Positions 26,004 through 33,537 of a stretch of DNA of 64,000 nt are shown here, in pieces. This DNA comes from SXRF01 sp038043465 (lineage in GTDB: Bacteria > Pseudomonadota > Alphaproteobacteria > Rickettsiales > SXRF01). The DNA lies in contig JBBTBX010000006.1 of the NCBI GenBank assembly GCA_038043465.1, forward strand, positions 1-64,000, given 5' to 3'. Position 1 is the first letter of the stretch, and every line of letters begins with the position of its first letter. Below the pieces are notes generated by a model, which made no database searches, was not told where the DNA came from, and saw nothing but the letters and a program-made list of their open reading frames with translations. The position numbers and the translations under genes are program-made.

Positions 26004-26939
26004 TTATTTAGCAAGCAATTGCTCTAGCTCCGGCAAAACATCCTGCCACTGCGCCACTAAGCTATAATCGGCTATTTCAAAAATCGGGGAATTCTCATCT
26101 TTATTGATGGCAACTATCACCTTGCTGTCCTTCATCCCCGCCAGATGCTGGATCGCTCCGGAGATACCAACCGCAATATATAAATCAGGGGCAACCACCT
26201 TCCCTGTCTGCCCAACCTGATAATCATTAGGGACAAAACCGGCATCCACCGCCGCCCGCGACGCACCAATGCCAGCTTTCAAAATATCCGCCAGCACTTC
26301 CAGTTTCTTGAAATTCTCCGCAGAACCCATTCCCCTTCCGCCTGACACTACGATACGTGCAGAAGTAAGCTCAGGACGTTCAGATTTATTCTCCTGCAAG
26401 TCCACGAAACTGGAAAGTTCACCTATCGGCAAGGGCGCGAGGTTTTCTATGACCGCTTTACCGCCTGTAGCAGAAGCTGGCGCAAATGCCGTCTGGCGCA
26501 ATGTTATAATCTTTACCGCTTCATTGCTTTCAACTGTTTCCAGCGCATTGCCCGCATAAATCGGGCGAACAAAGACATCGGCACTTATAATCTTTATAAT
26601 TTCTGAAACCTGCGAAACATCAAGCAATGCAGCTGCCCGTGGCATTATGTCCTTACCGGTGCTGGTGGCAGTTGCCAGTATATGTGTATAATTATTACCT
26701 ATAGAAGCAATAAGAGGCGCGATATTTTCGGCAAGCGGGTAGGTATAACAAGGCGCGTCGGAATATAGAACTTTTTTTACACCCAAGACAGAAGCTGCCT
26801 GCGTGCTTACAGCAACGGCATTCGTTCCGGCTACCAGCAAATGAATATCACTGTCCAATTGAGACGCCGCAGTTACTGCATGCAATGTCGCAGGATGCAG
26901 GTGTTTATTATCGTGTTCGGCAACAACCAGAATGCTCAT
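26004..26939 (-). CDS. etfA: electron transfer flavoprotein alpha subunit
   Basis: 311 residues. The C-terminal FAD-binding signature is clear: VVSGGRGMGS, GASRAAVDAGFVPNDYQVGQTGK (in parts), PDLYIAVGISGAIQHLAGM and VAINKDENSPIFE. With EtfB it carries electrons from acyl-CoA and other dehydrogenases to the ETF-quinone oxidoreductase. Its ATG overlaps the etfB stop by 4 bp. Confidence 0.95.
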   Translation of the reverse strand: MSILVVAEHDNKHLHPATLHAVTAASQLDSDIHLLVAGTNAVAVSTQAASVLGVKKVLYSDAPCYTYPLAENIAPLIASIGNNYTHILATATSTGKDIMPRAAALLDVSQVSEIIKIISADVFVRPIYAGNALETVESNEAVKIITLRQTAFAPASATGGKAVIENLAPLPIGELSSFVDLQENKSERPELTSARIVVSGGRGMGSAENFKKLEVLADILKAGIGASRAAVDAGFVPNDYQVGQTGKVVAPDLYIAVGISGAIQHLAGMKDSKVIVAINKDENSPIFEIADYSLVAQWQDVLPELEQLLAK

Positions 26940-27685
26940 ATAACCTTCGCTTCATTCTTCAGCTTATCAACCAGCTCGGCAACGCTGGCTACCTTAACAC
27001 CACCGGCGCGTTTTTTCGGCTCTTCATATTTTAAATGTTTCAAGCGTGGCGTGGCATCAACACCAAGTTCGGAAACCAAAACTTTTGTTAGAGGCTTACT
27101 GCGGGCTTTCATTATATTGGGCAAAGTCGGATAGCGTGGTTCATTAAGGCGTAAATCGGTACTGATTACGGCGGGAAGAGCGAGCTTCACTGTCATTAGA
27201 CCACCATCAATTTCTCTGGTTACCAAAGCTGCATTATTTTCTATCACAATTTTGGAAGCAAATGTCCCCTGCCCCCAGCCAAGTAAACCAGCAAGCATCT
27301 GTCCGGTCTGGTTGGCATCGTCATCAATTGCCTGTTTGCCGATAATCACCAACTGTGGTTGCTCTTGCTCCACTAATTTAGCAAGAATCTTTGCTGCGCC
27401 CAAAGGTTGGATTTCATCGTCACTGGCAACTAGAATTGCCCTATCCGCTCCCATAGCAAGGGCCGAGCGTAAAACTTCCTGAGCTGCGTCAACCCCCATT
27501 GAAACGGCAATAATCTCGCTGGCGATGCCCTTTTCTTTTAAACGTACCGCTTCTTCCATGGCAATTTCATCAAATGGATTCATTGACATTTTAACACCGG
27601 AGGTTTCAACACCAGAACCATCGGCACGCACGCGAATACGTACGTTATAATCCACTACTCGCTTTACGGGGACCAGAATCTTCAT
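26936..27685 (-). CDS. etfB: electron transfer flavoprotein beta subunit
   Basis: 249 residues. Starts MKILVPVKRVVDYNVRIRV and has the family marks MNPFDEIAMEEAVRLKE, GKQAIDDDANQTGQ (AMP-binding) and LPAVISTDLRLNEPRYPTLPNIMKA (in parts; its Leu-rich segment is the recognition loop for dehydrogenases). First gene of the etfBA pair. Confidence 0.95.
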   Translation of the reverse strand: MKILVPVKRVVDYNVRIRVRADGSGVETSGVKMSMNPFDEIAMEEAVRLKEKGIASEIIAVSMGVDAAQEVLRSALAMGADRAILVASDDEIQPLGAAKILAKLVEQEQPQLVIIGKQAIDDDANQTGQMLAGLLGWGQGTFASKIVIENNAALVTREIDGGLMTVKLALPAVISTDLRLNEPRYPTLPNIMKARSKPLTKVLVSELGVDATPRLKHLKYEEPKKRAGGVKVASVAELVDKLKNEAKVI

Positions 27686-27725
27686 GTATTAATATTAACA
27701 AAAAGCCTTTAATAAATTATTAATT

Positions 27726-28685
27726 TTATTTTTCTGCAAAATAAGCTATTGCCTTGTCCAACCCCCTGTCCAGCGAGGTTTTTGGCTGCCAACCCAACAG
27801 CTCCTTGGCAAGACGTATGTCCGGTTGCCTCTGCGCCGGATCATCCTGTGGCAGTGGCTTATAGATAATAGATGATTTGCCACCGGTTTTCTCCAGAACT
27901 TTATCTGCCAGTTCCTCAATAGTAAATTCATCAGGATTACCCAAATTAACCGGCCCCACAATTCCAGAAGCACTTTCCATCATCCGGATTATTCCCTCAA
28001 CAATATCGTCTATATAGCAAAACGACCTGGTCTGGCTACCATCGCCATAAATAGTGATAGGTTCGCCAGCTAGTGCCTGACAAATAAAGTTAGAAACAAC
28101 GCGACCATCATCACGACGCATGAAAGGACCGTAGGTATTAAAAATGCGTACAACCTTTATATCAGTTTTATATTGCCGGTGATAATCGAAACATAAGGTT
28201 TCAGCGGCACGCTTGCCTTCATCGTAACAAGCACGCGGGCCAATAATTGTTACATTGCCTGAATAATCTTCTGATTGCGGATGAACTTTTGGATCACCAT
28301 ATACTTCGCTAGTTGATGTTTGCAGAATTCGTGCATTATGCGCTTTTGCCAGATCCAGAAGATTTTTCATCCCTAAAATATTCACCATCATAGTACGCAC
28401 CGGATCCGGCTGGTAATGCACCGGTGAGGCAGGACAGGCAAGGTTATATATTTCATCAAAATTAGAACCATCCTTAGAAAGAAAGGCATAAGGTATGGTT
28501 ATGTCATGTTCGATAACCGAAAAACGTCCGCTGGAAAATAGCGGTTCGATATTTTTGCTTGAGCCTGTAAAGAAATTATCAACAGCAACAACATTATGTC
28601 CCTGTGCAAGCAATCTGGAGCATAAATGAAAACCGATAAACCCCGCGCCACCAGCTACTAAAATATTTTTTACAGAACTTCCCAT
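27726..28685 (-). CDS. UDP-glucuronate decarboxylase-like NAD-dependent sugar epimerase
   Basis: 319 residues, extended SDR fold. NAD motif GGAGFIG, catalytic Ser/Thr in QTSTSEVYGDP, and Y-x3-K in CYDEGKRAAETL. The pattern CYDEGKR, HYQPDPVRTM and GDGSQTRSFCYI is that of UDP-xylose synthase (UXS), which makes UDP-xylose from UDP-glucuronate. It may feed the polysaccharide locus at 54-64 kb, although it lies 26 kb away. A dTDP-glucose dehydratase is less likely. Confidence 0.85.
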   Translation of the reverse strand: MGSSVKNILVAGGAGFIGFHLCSRLLAQGHNVVAVDNFFTGSSKNIEPLFSSGRFSVIEHDITIPYAFLSKDGSNFDEIYNLACPASPVHYQPDPVRTMMVNILGMKNLLDLAKAHNARILQTSTSEVYGDPKVHPQSEDYSGNVTIIGPRACYDEGKRAAETLCFDYHRQYKTDIKVVRIFNTYGPFMRRDDGRVVSNFICQALAGEPITIYGDGSQTRSFCYIDDIVEGIIRMMESASGIVGPVNLGNPDEFTIEELADKVLEKTGGKSSIIYKPLPQDDPAQRQPDIRLAKELLGWQPKTSLDRGLDKAIAYFAEK

Positions 28686-28753
28686 GCCACTTTATATATA
28701 AATATGGAAGGAAGATTCAAGTAATATATTAATAAGCGCGAATCGCTGAAGTA

Positions 28754-29974
28754 CTAATCGGTAATTCTCAACTCCTGAATACTATCAGCAATGGTTTTGA
28801 ATATTTCGCTGAGCTGCGAAGCATCACCAGAATTTATAAAATAATACTTACCAAGATTAGTGTCAGATGAGCCACTGGCGCATTCACTCAGAAAATCATT
28901 AACAATTTTACCATTAACCTTATCAATGAAATCACCACTGGCATCTTTCTTCACCACATCACCAACAGCGATAGTATATACTACAGTCGCTGGATTCCGA
29001 TTCTTGAAATAACTGCAAATATTAGAGCTCGCCTTATCAATATCCACATCATGAGTGGCAGGTGAAGATAACCCGGTATTAAGACCATCAGTTAGTAACA
29101 CAACTGCGTGTATCGCGTCAGTCCTAAAGTTAGCAGCATATGTTTGTGCTTGCTGTAATCCGGCTGTGCTATTAGTTCCGCCTATTGCCGTCATAGAGTT
29201 TATACGGCTTTTTACTGCTTCCATATTGTTAGCAAAATCCAGCCTGGATTTAAGGGTATGATTCCAGTTAACCAGAGCAATACGGTTATTCCCCAAAACC
29301 GCAGCATCCAGCAATTTGTCAGCAAAAATATTGGCAGCGGTTTTTAAGCCGGCAAGTCGTGAACTAGCACCACAGGAATAATAGTTACTACTAGAACTGT
29401 AACAGTAATTAGTGCTGGGATTATTAACATCGCCATCGTTACAGGCAGGAGCGACTAATCCATTGCTCCCACACTTCTCGCCACCAAATGTCCAGTCCAT
29501 AGAGTCAGAAGTATCAAACACTAAAATAACATCATACCGAGGTGCGCCACTAGCTATATTCACCCTACTGCGTGAAGAAACCTTGAGATTATTAAATTGG
29601 CTGCCCATGGTGCTGATAAAATTGGTATTCATACTCGCGCCATTGCCAACAGTAATACTTACGGAATTCGGATCATACTCCAAAGGCGGACGTTTTACAC
29701 CGAGATAGGTCGCCGGAAAATTAAGGTTATAATACATCTCAGCCGCTTTTTTTCTGTCATCAGCAGAAGGATTAAAGCCAGCAGGATTAGCTGCAGCCAA
29801 CGCTGCAGCATCAGAAGCTTGCTGCGACTTCATCTTAAGAAGATAGGCACGACCAAAATCTATGCCCGCCCCACCAAGAGCAACCAGAACCACTATAAAG
29901 AAAGCGGCCATGATCAAAACGCCACCTTCGTTATTATCCCTAAAAGAACGGATTACACCTTTATTGCTCTTCAT
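28754..29974 (-). CDS. TadG-like pilus-assembly protein with von Willebrand A domain
   Basis: I start at ATG 29974, seven bases after GGGG; another ATG is four codons upstream. The N-terminal TadE/G segment NEGGVLIMAAFFIVVL with one membrane helix is followed by KSQQASDAAALAAANPAG, usual for TadG. A vWA domain follows with the metal-site motif DTSDS and LLTDGLNTG, plus TAIGGTNST. TadG proteins are minor pseudopilin-like parts of Tad/Flp pili. About 406 residues. Two TadE-like genes lie just upstream on the same strand; no tad ATPase or flp gene is in the window. Confidence 0.85.
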   Translation of the reverse strand: MKSNKGVIRSFRDNNEGGVLIMAAFFIVVLVALGGAGIDFGRAYLLKMKSQQASDAAALAAANPAGFNPSADDRKKAAEMYYNLNFPATYLGVKRPPLEYDPNSVSITVGNGASMNTNFISTMGSQFNNLKVSSRSRVNIASGAPRYDVILVFDTSDSMDWTFGGEKCGSNGLVAPACNDGDVNNPSTNYCYSSSSNYYSCGASSRLAGLKTAANIFADKLLDAAVLGNNRIALVNWNHTLKSRLDFANNMEAVKSRINSMTAIGGTNSTAGLQQAQTYAANFRTDAIHAVVLLTDGLNTGLSSPATHDVDIDKASSNICSYFKNRNPATVVYTIAVGDVVKKDASGDFIDKVNGKIVNDFLSECASGSSDTNLGKYYFINSGDASQLSEIFKTIADSIQELRITD

Positions 29975-30022
29975 ATTATACCCCATGTAAATTCATATTT
30001 ATCTACCACAGCTCCCCAAATA

Positions 30023-31051
30023 CTATGATGGAGGAGGAGAATCTGGTATTGGATTTCCTGTACCACCGCCGCCACCGCCAGTACTGCAGGCTCTTTCAGT
30101 TTGAGAATCTGTACAATTTATAAGTTGGTTAGAATCTACAACACAGGTTGTGCTACCATTAATCGGAGTTGTGCAAGTCTTGCAAATTTTTCTGGTAGTA
30201 CAAGTACGACATTTAGTGATTACCTTACAATCCGAACCAACACGCTCCGTTTTAGAAGAGCAGATTCTTGAAACAGGCACCAATGTAATATCGGCACAGA
30301 AAGAATACTTATTACCAAACTGTTCTTCCTCTGGATCTGTATCATCATCAGGACGCTTTAAAGTATCAATATCACCATTGCGTGGGCGGGTAAATACCAC
30401 CGATTTCATTATATTTCCTTTAGCAGATGCCGAACCAAATGCACCGAGAATGTTGCTTAAAAACGGTTGGTAATTATAAAATGTCTCAGTTATGATCATG
30501 TTTTCACCCTGCTTCATATCAGACATGGCATTATGTATCAGCTGACCATTGGCACCAGGAAAACTCGGAGATGTTCCGGCAGTAGAGCCATTTTCTGATG
30601 TTGATGAATTGATAGCAGCTGCATTAACTCCATTAAGCAAACTTACCGCCTCAGACGAAGACAAACTACCACCGCCAGACCTTTGCCAGTTAATAGTTAT
30701 GCTGCCATTGTTGTTACCTGGTCCTGTTTTAGTTATAGAAGAAATAATAGCTATGCGATCAGAAGCAGTATTATAAACATCCATGGTTCTGGAAAATTGC
30801 GCGAAAACTTCGCCATCCAGCGTTTTCGTGCTTGCTTCTGTTTTAATCTCCGTAGCCTTTATCGGAGTAAACTGACTCATTATATTAGAGAGTGCATAAA
30901 CAGAGCGTTCTGCCCTCTGAGTAATCATAACGTAACGGGTAAATTCGACTACACCGAAAAATACAAGAAGCAACAATGGCAGAAGCAGAGCGAACTCTAT
31001 CAAAGCCAATCCTTGCTTGTTAGACCATAAAGATTTAATCGAATTTTTCAT
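30023..31051 (-). CDS. TadE-like pseudopilin with Cys-rich tail
   Basis: Start placed at ATG 31051; ATGs at 31063 and 31090 are in frame. An N-terminal TadE segment (KQGLALIEFALLLPLLLLVFF, with Glu near the start of the helix) is clear. The remainder is exported. The last 90 residues are odd: ten or more cysteines in pairs such as CRTCTTRKICKTC, then a Gly-run and PDSPPPS. That suggests disulfide-stabilised surface exposure. Unlike standard TadE (about 150-200 residues) this one has about 342. It lies between TadG-like and another TadE-like gene in one operon. Confidence 0.8.
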   Translation of the reverse strand: MKNSIKSLWSNKQGLALIEFALLLPLLLLVFFGVVEFTRYVMITQRAERSVYALSNIMSQFTPIKATEIKTEASTKTLDGEVFAQFSRTMDVYNTASDRIAIISSITKTGPGNNNGSITINWQRSGGGSLSSSEAVSLLNGVNAAAINSSTSENGSTAGTSPSFPGANGQLIHNAMSDMKQGENMIITETFYNYQPFLSNILGAFGSASAKGNIMKSVVFTRPRNGDIDTLKRPDDDTDPEEEQFGNKYSFCADITLVPVSRICSSKTERVGSDCKVITKCRTCTTRKICKTCTTPINGSTTCVVDSNQLINCTDSQTERACSTGGGGGGTGNPIPDSPPPS

Positions 31052-31097
31052 AATTTTACCCATAAGCTTATTTATATGTTGCAGCAGCAAAAATTAA

Positions 31098-31694
31098 TTA
31101 AAATGGTTCGTTCCTTAAGACGGTTGATGCAGTAATCATAACCACATTTCTTTTATTTCCCTGATTGTCGGTCCTTTGAAAAAATTGCCCAACAAGTGGC
31201 ATCAACACGCTCCATGGATATGATATACGCACTTCTACTAATTCTCTGGCTTCTCCAAGTTTACTGTCCTGCGCCCCTTGATAATTTCCTATATTATTTA
31301 CCTCTTGATACACAACGCATTCTTTTGGATCACTGCTAGGAGGATCTGTATCAAAACAAATGTCAGGCACCTGCGTTTCACCATCTGCCAGCTTGGTAAT
31401 CTGCACCTGAGCTTTATCACCATTAATCAGTACCGACGATCTGTTCTTAGCGATGCATTTTATATAGCCTATCCGATCGGGATAGCCACTGCACTCAGTA
31501 TCAGTAGTTTTACCAATGGAAGCAGTGCGCGAAATTTCCACGGCAATATTTTCGATTATCACTTTACTATACAGAAACAGTCCGAACTCCAGCATCCCAA
31601 AGACCAGCAAAAAAAACAACGGGGCAACGATGGCAAATTCTACGATCGCCGAACCATCATTTTTACGAAAGAAACCCGAAGAAAATATTTTCAT
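31098..31694 (-). CDS. TadE-like pseudopilin
   Basis: Start placed at ATG 31694 (MKIFSSGFFRKNDG), because the TadE segment GSAIVEFAIVAPLFFLLVFG follows right after it; the frame stays open upstream to 31781. About 198 residues: a short cytoplasmic N-terminus, one membrane helix with a conserved Glu, and an exported domain with a few cysteines. First gene of a three-gene TadE-TadE-TadG operon on the minus strand. It may be part of a Tad-type pilus encoded elsewhere. Confidence 0.82.
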   Translation of the reverse strand: MKIFSSGFFRKNDGSAIVEFAIVAPLFFLLVFGMLEFGLFLYSKVIIENIAVEISRTASIGKTTDTECSGYPDRIGYIKCIAKNRSSVLINGDKAQVQITKLADGETQVPDICFDTDPPSSDPKECVVYQEVNNIGNYQGAQDSKLGEARELVEVRISYPWSVLMPLVGQFFQRTDNQGNKRNVVMITASTVLRNEPF

Positions 31695-31907
31695 ATGTAC
31701 TATTAATTCCATCAAATTACAGTTTGCCGAGCACTGATAGTAACACATATCAGGAAATTTATCATCAATAAACTCTAACATAAATTATATTAAAATTTAA
31801 TTAATATTAATTATATTTCTATAATAAATTAATAATTATAGCTATTTTCTCAAGCTAAATTCTAATTAAATATTTATGAGAAAGCATCACCGCATATACC
31901 CAAACCT

Positions 31908-31938
31908 CTGTAATGACTGATAAAATCAGTTATTACAG
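31908..31938. other. 14-bp hairpin downstream of usg
   Basis: CTGTAATGACTGAT (31908-31921), loop AAA, ATCAGTTATTACAG (31925-31938), with one G-T pair. It lies 20 bp after the usg stop on the minus strand. No T-run follows on either strand, so it is only terminator-like. Confidence 0.45.
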
Positions 31939-31957
31939 ATAAAAAGTGGCTGGCAGC

Positions 31958-32221
31958 CTAATGCACGTTAAGCTCACCCTTACAATATATAAACTTTGAC
32001 GGGGTGATTAACTGGGTGCTGGCAACTTTCACAGAATGCAACTTACCATCAAGCTTTTGCTCCCAGAAACCTAGGAATTTATTGAGGACAGGAAATTTAG
32101 GAGCTATGTCCAGATCCTGCCATACATAGCTTTGCAGAAGCATAGGATGCTCTGGAAGGTGATAAAGAATCTCGGCTGTCGTCAGCCTGTAATCTCTCAG
32201 CATCATGCTAAAATCGGACAT
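31958..32221 (-). CDS. usg: Usg-family protein
   Basis: 87 residues from ATG 32221, which has AAGGAG 5 bases upstream; a GTG two codons earlier lacks any room for a ribosome site. The text YRLTTAEILYHLPEHP, QSYVWQDLDIAPKFP and FWEQKLDGKLHSVKV matches the Usg family, a small alphaproteobacterial protein first seen next to tryptophan genes. Its function is unknown. It helps place the organism in the Alphaproteobacteria. Confidence 0.85.
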   Translation of the reverse strand: MSDFSMMLRDYRLTTAEILYHLPEHPMLLQSYVWQDLDIAPKFPVLNKFLGFWEQKLDGKLHSVKVASTQLITPSKFIYCKGELNVH

Positions 32222-32317
32222 ATACACTCCTTACAAATTAATAACCAGCAATCGTCAGTATAACAAAATTTACAAGCATTTTCAGCATATTATCGTGAAG
32301 TATGATAAATTAAATTT

Positions 32318-32346
32318 CTGGCATTTCTATAAAAATCTGATATAAT
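32318..32346 (+). promoter_or_regulatory. candidate sigma-70 promoter upstream of tRNA-Lys
   Basis: CTGGCA (32318-32323), a 17-bp spacer and a perfect TATAAT (32341-32346). It would start a transcript about 165 bases before tRNA-Lys. The match in the -35 box is 4 of 6. No other gene lies between. Confidence 0.35.
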
Positions 32347-32517
32347 TGTTGTCTCTTCATCAAATATATTTACATTCCCAGCAAATCGAATAAACATTCT
32401 GGAACTCGCCAGAGTGCTTTGCTTTGTTTCTGCTCTAGGAAGGTAAGGCTAGGTGTACAACTAAGTGCATGAGCCAAAGCCTGACTAAATAGGAATGAAT
32501 GAAAATGCTCAGGATAT

Positions 32518-32593
32518 GGACCGTTAGCTCAGTTGGTAGAGCAGCTGACTCTTAATCAGCTTGTCGCTGGTTCGATTCCAGCACGGTCCACCA
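32518..32593 (+). tRNA. tRNA-Lys (anticodon CTT)
   Basis: 76 bases. Acceptor stem GGACCGT/ACGGTCC, D-arm AGCTCAGTTGGTAGAGC, anticodon arm with loop CTCTTAA (anticodon CTT, reads AAG), T-arm GCTGG-TTCGATT-CCAGC and an encoded CCA (32591-32593). Confidence 0.97.
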
Positions 32594-32629
32594 CTGATAT
32601 AAGGGCATTTTATGCCCTTATATCAGTGG
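32591..32629 (+). terminator. perfect 17-bp hairpin starting at the CCA of tRNA-Lys
   Basis: CCACTGATATAAGGGCA (32591-32607) pairs with TGCCCTTATATCAGTGG (32613-32629) around loop TTTTA. The left arm uses the CCA end of the tRNA. No T-run follows, so a processing signal or repeat insertion is as likely as a true terminator. Confidence 0.45.
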
Positions 32630-32638
32630 TAAGTGAAT

Positions 32639-32756
32639 GGGCGAGAACCCCTGGGTTCGAAAAAATTCAGCAGGATTTTTGGACATTGAGGCGAAGCCGA
32701 AAGACCCGTAGGGCGCGTAGCCAGTAGGCGAAGCGTCAGTCCTCTACCGCCCACCA
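32639..32756 (+). repeat. tRNA-like 3' end interrupted by palindromic repeat
   Basis: TGGGTTCGA (to 32660) and GTCCTCTACCGCCCACCA (32739-32756) would join to a T-loop, acceptor strand and CCA if the 78 bases between them were removed. GGGCG (639-643 of the 32-kb block) can pair with CGCCC (748-752) as an acceptor stem. The inserted part holds AAAAAT...ATTTTT and, on the minus strand, GGGTCTTTCGGCTTCGCC, similar to the core of repeat family A. I read this as a tRNA-derived remnant invaded by a repeat, not as a working tRNA. Confidence 0.4.
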
Positions 32757-32780
32757 TTTGTTCGAACACTTTTCATTAGC

Positions 32781-33072
32781 TTAAGTGTTCGCGTGGGGAT
32801 TTTCTCTAAGCCAATTAATAAGGCAGGCCACTACGACGTTTCTCAATAACCGATATTTTTGAATTTCATCAGTGGACTTTTGTCCAAATGAATGAATTCC
32901 CATATCTGAATCTAAAACCTTACTACCATGCGAAATTGAAGACCTAATATCATAAAACTCATTCTTAATTTTATTTTCAATGCCTGGGGCGTACTTATCT
33001 ATAAAATCCTTAAATAATTTAGTAGGGCCATCTGATGATTTTATCTGAGCAGAGCACCCTGGCGCAGCCGTT
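32781..33072 (-). pseudogene. 3' fragment of a HEPN/ApeA-like gene
   Basis: A continuous reading frame of 97 codons lies between TGA (33073) and TAA (32781) with no usable start; the only ATG is deep inside. It reads, in pieces, LFKDFIDKYAPGIENKI, YDIRSSISHGSKVLD and YRLLRNVVVACLINWLREN. The block R-S-x-I-S-H-G and the conserved-looking C-terminus resemble the ends of HEPN-domain or ApeA-like proteins, many of them defence-related. It overlaps the end of the small exported-protein frame at 33019. It looks like what is left after a deletion next to tRNA-Lys. The stop lies in a 9-bp hairpin (32763-32791). Confidence 0.55.
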
Positions 33073-33225
33073 CACAAAATCTTTCTCGATTACATCCGGC
33101 TTATAGATTGCCTTATTTGCGACAAAATTATGCTGCACAAAATGCAAAGGCTTTTCTGTTGCAAACGCACTTGTGACTTGCAAGATTGCAACCGCCGTAA
33201 GCATGGAAATACTAGTAAATTTCAT
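33019..33225 (-). CDS. small exported hypothetical protein
   Basis: 68 residues with a clean signal peptide (MKFTSISMLTAVAILQVTSAFA, shown in part as TAVAILQVTSAFA) and a mature part of about 46 residues with two cysteines (GCARVLCSDKI). I do not recognise it. Its 3' end overlaps the HEPN-like fragment in another frame, so it may be a fusion product or truncated. Confidence 0.5.
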   Translation of the reverse strand: MKFTSISMLTAVAILQVTSAFATEKPLHFVQHNFVANKAIYKPDVIEKDFVNGCARVLCSDKIIRWPY

Positions 33226-33340
33226 ATGTTATCCTTATTTCTTAAAGTAAAACATTAGCTTGATTACTATCAATCTTAAAGAGTTTGTTGTAAATGAGAA
33301 TCATTCGCAAGTCAACACTGGTAAAATAAATTATACTCAT

Positions 33341-33370
33341 TCTGTATAGTTCTTATTTGGAATAACTATA
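33341..33370. repeat. family A repeat, end fragment
   Basis: CTGTATAGTTCTTATTTGGAAT followed by AACTATA. It equals the reverse complement of 1331-1360 in 28 of 30 bases. Only this end of the repeat is present; no core follows. Confidence 0.7.
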
Positions 33371-33451
33371 TGTTCTGTAGACCTGTTTGCTTTTGCTTGA
33401 AATTACCCCATATTACAAGTAATCACTCAAATTAAGAGAGCTTTTGCTTTA

Positions 33452-33527
33452 GCCGCTTTAGCTCAGTTGGTAGAGCACTTCATTCGTAATGAAGGGGTCG
33501 GGTGTTCGAGTCACCTAAGCGGCACCA
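33452..33527 (+). tRNA. tRNA-Thr (anticodon CGT)
   Basis: 76 bases. Acceptor GCCGCTT/AAGCGGC, D-arm AGCTCAGTTGGTAGAGC, anticodon loop TTCGTAA (anticodon CGT, reads ACG), T-arm GGGTG-TTCGAGT-CACCT, encoded CCA (33525-33527). Confidence 0.97.
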
Positions 33528-33537
33528 TCCGCCTTCG

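Noticed and set aside
32533..32727. 64-codon frame over tRNA-Lys
   Set aside because: It overlaps a clear tRNA gene and the following hairpin.
32639..32756. permuted two-piece tmRNA
   Set aside because: The order of parts does not fit: acceptor strand with CCA is last and no tag-coding segment or 5' GGGG end follows.
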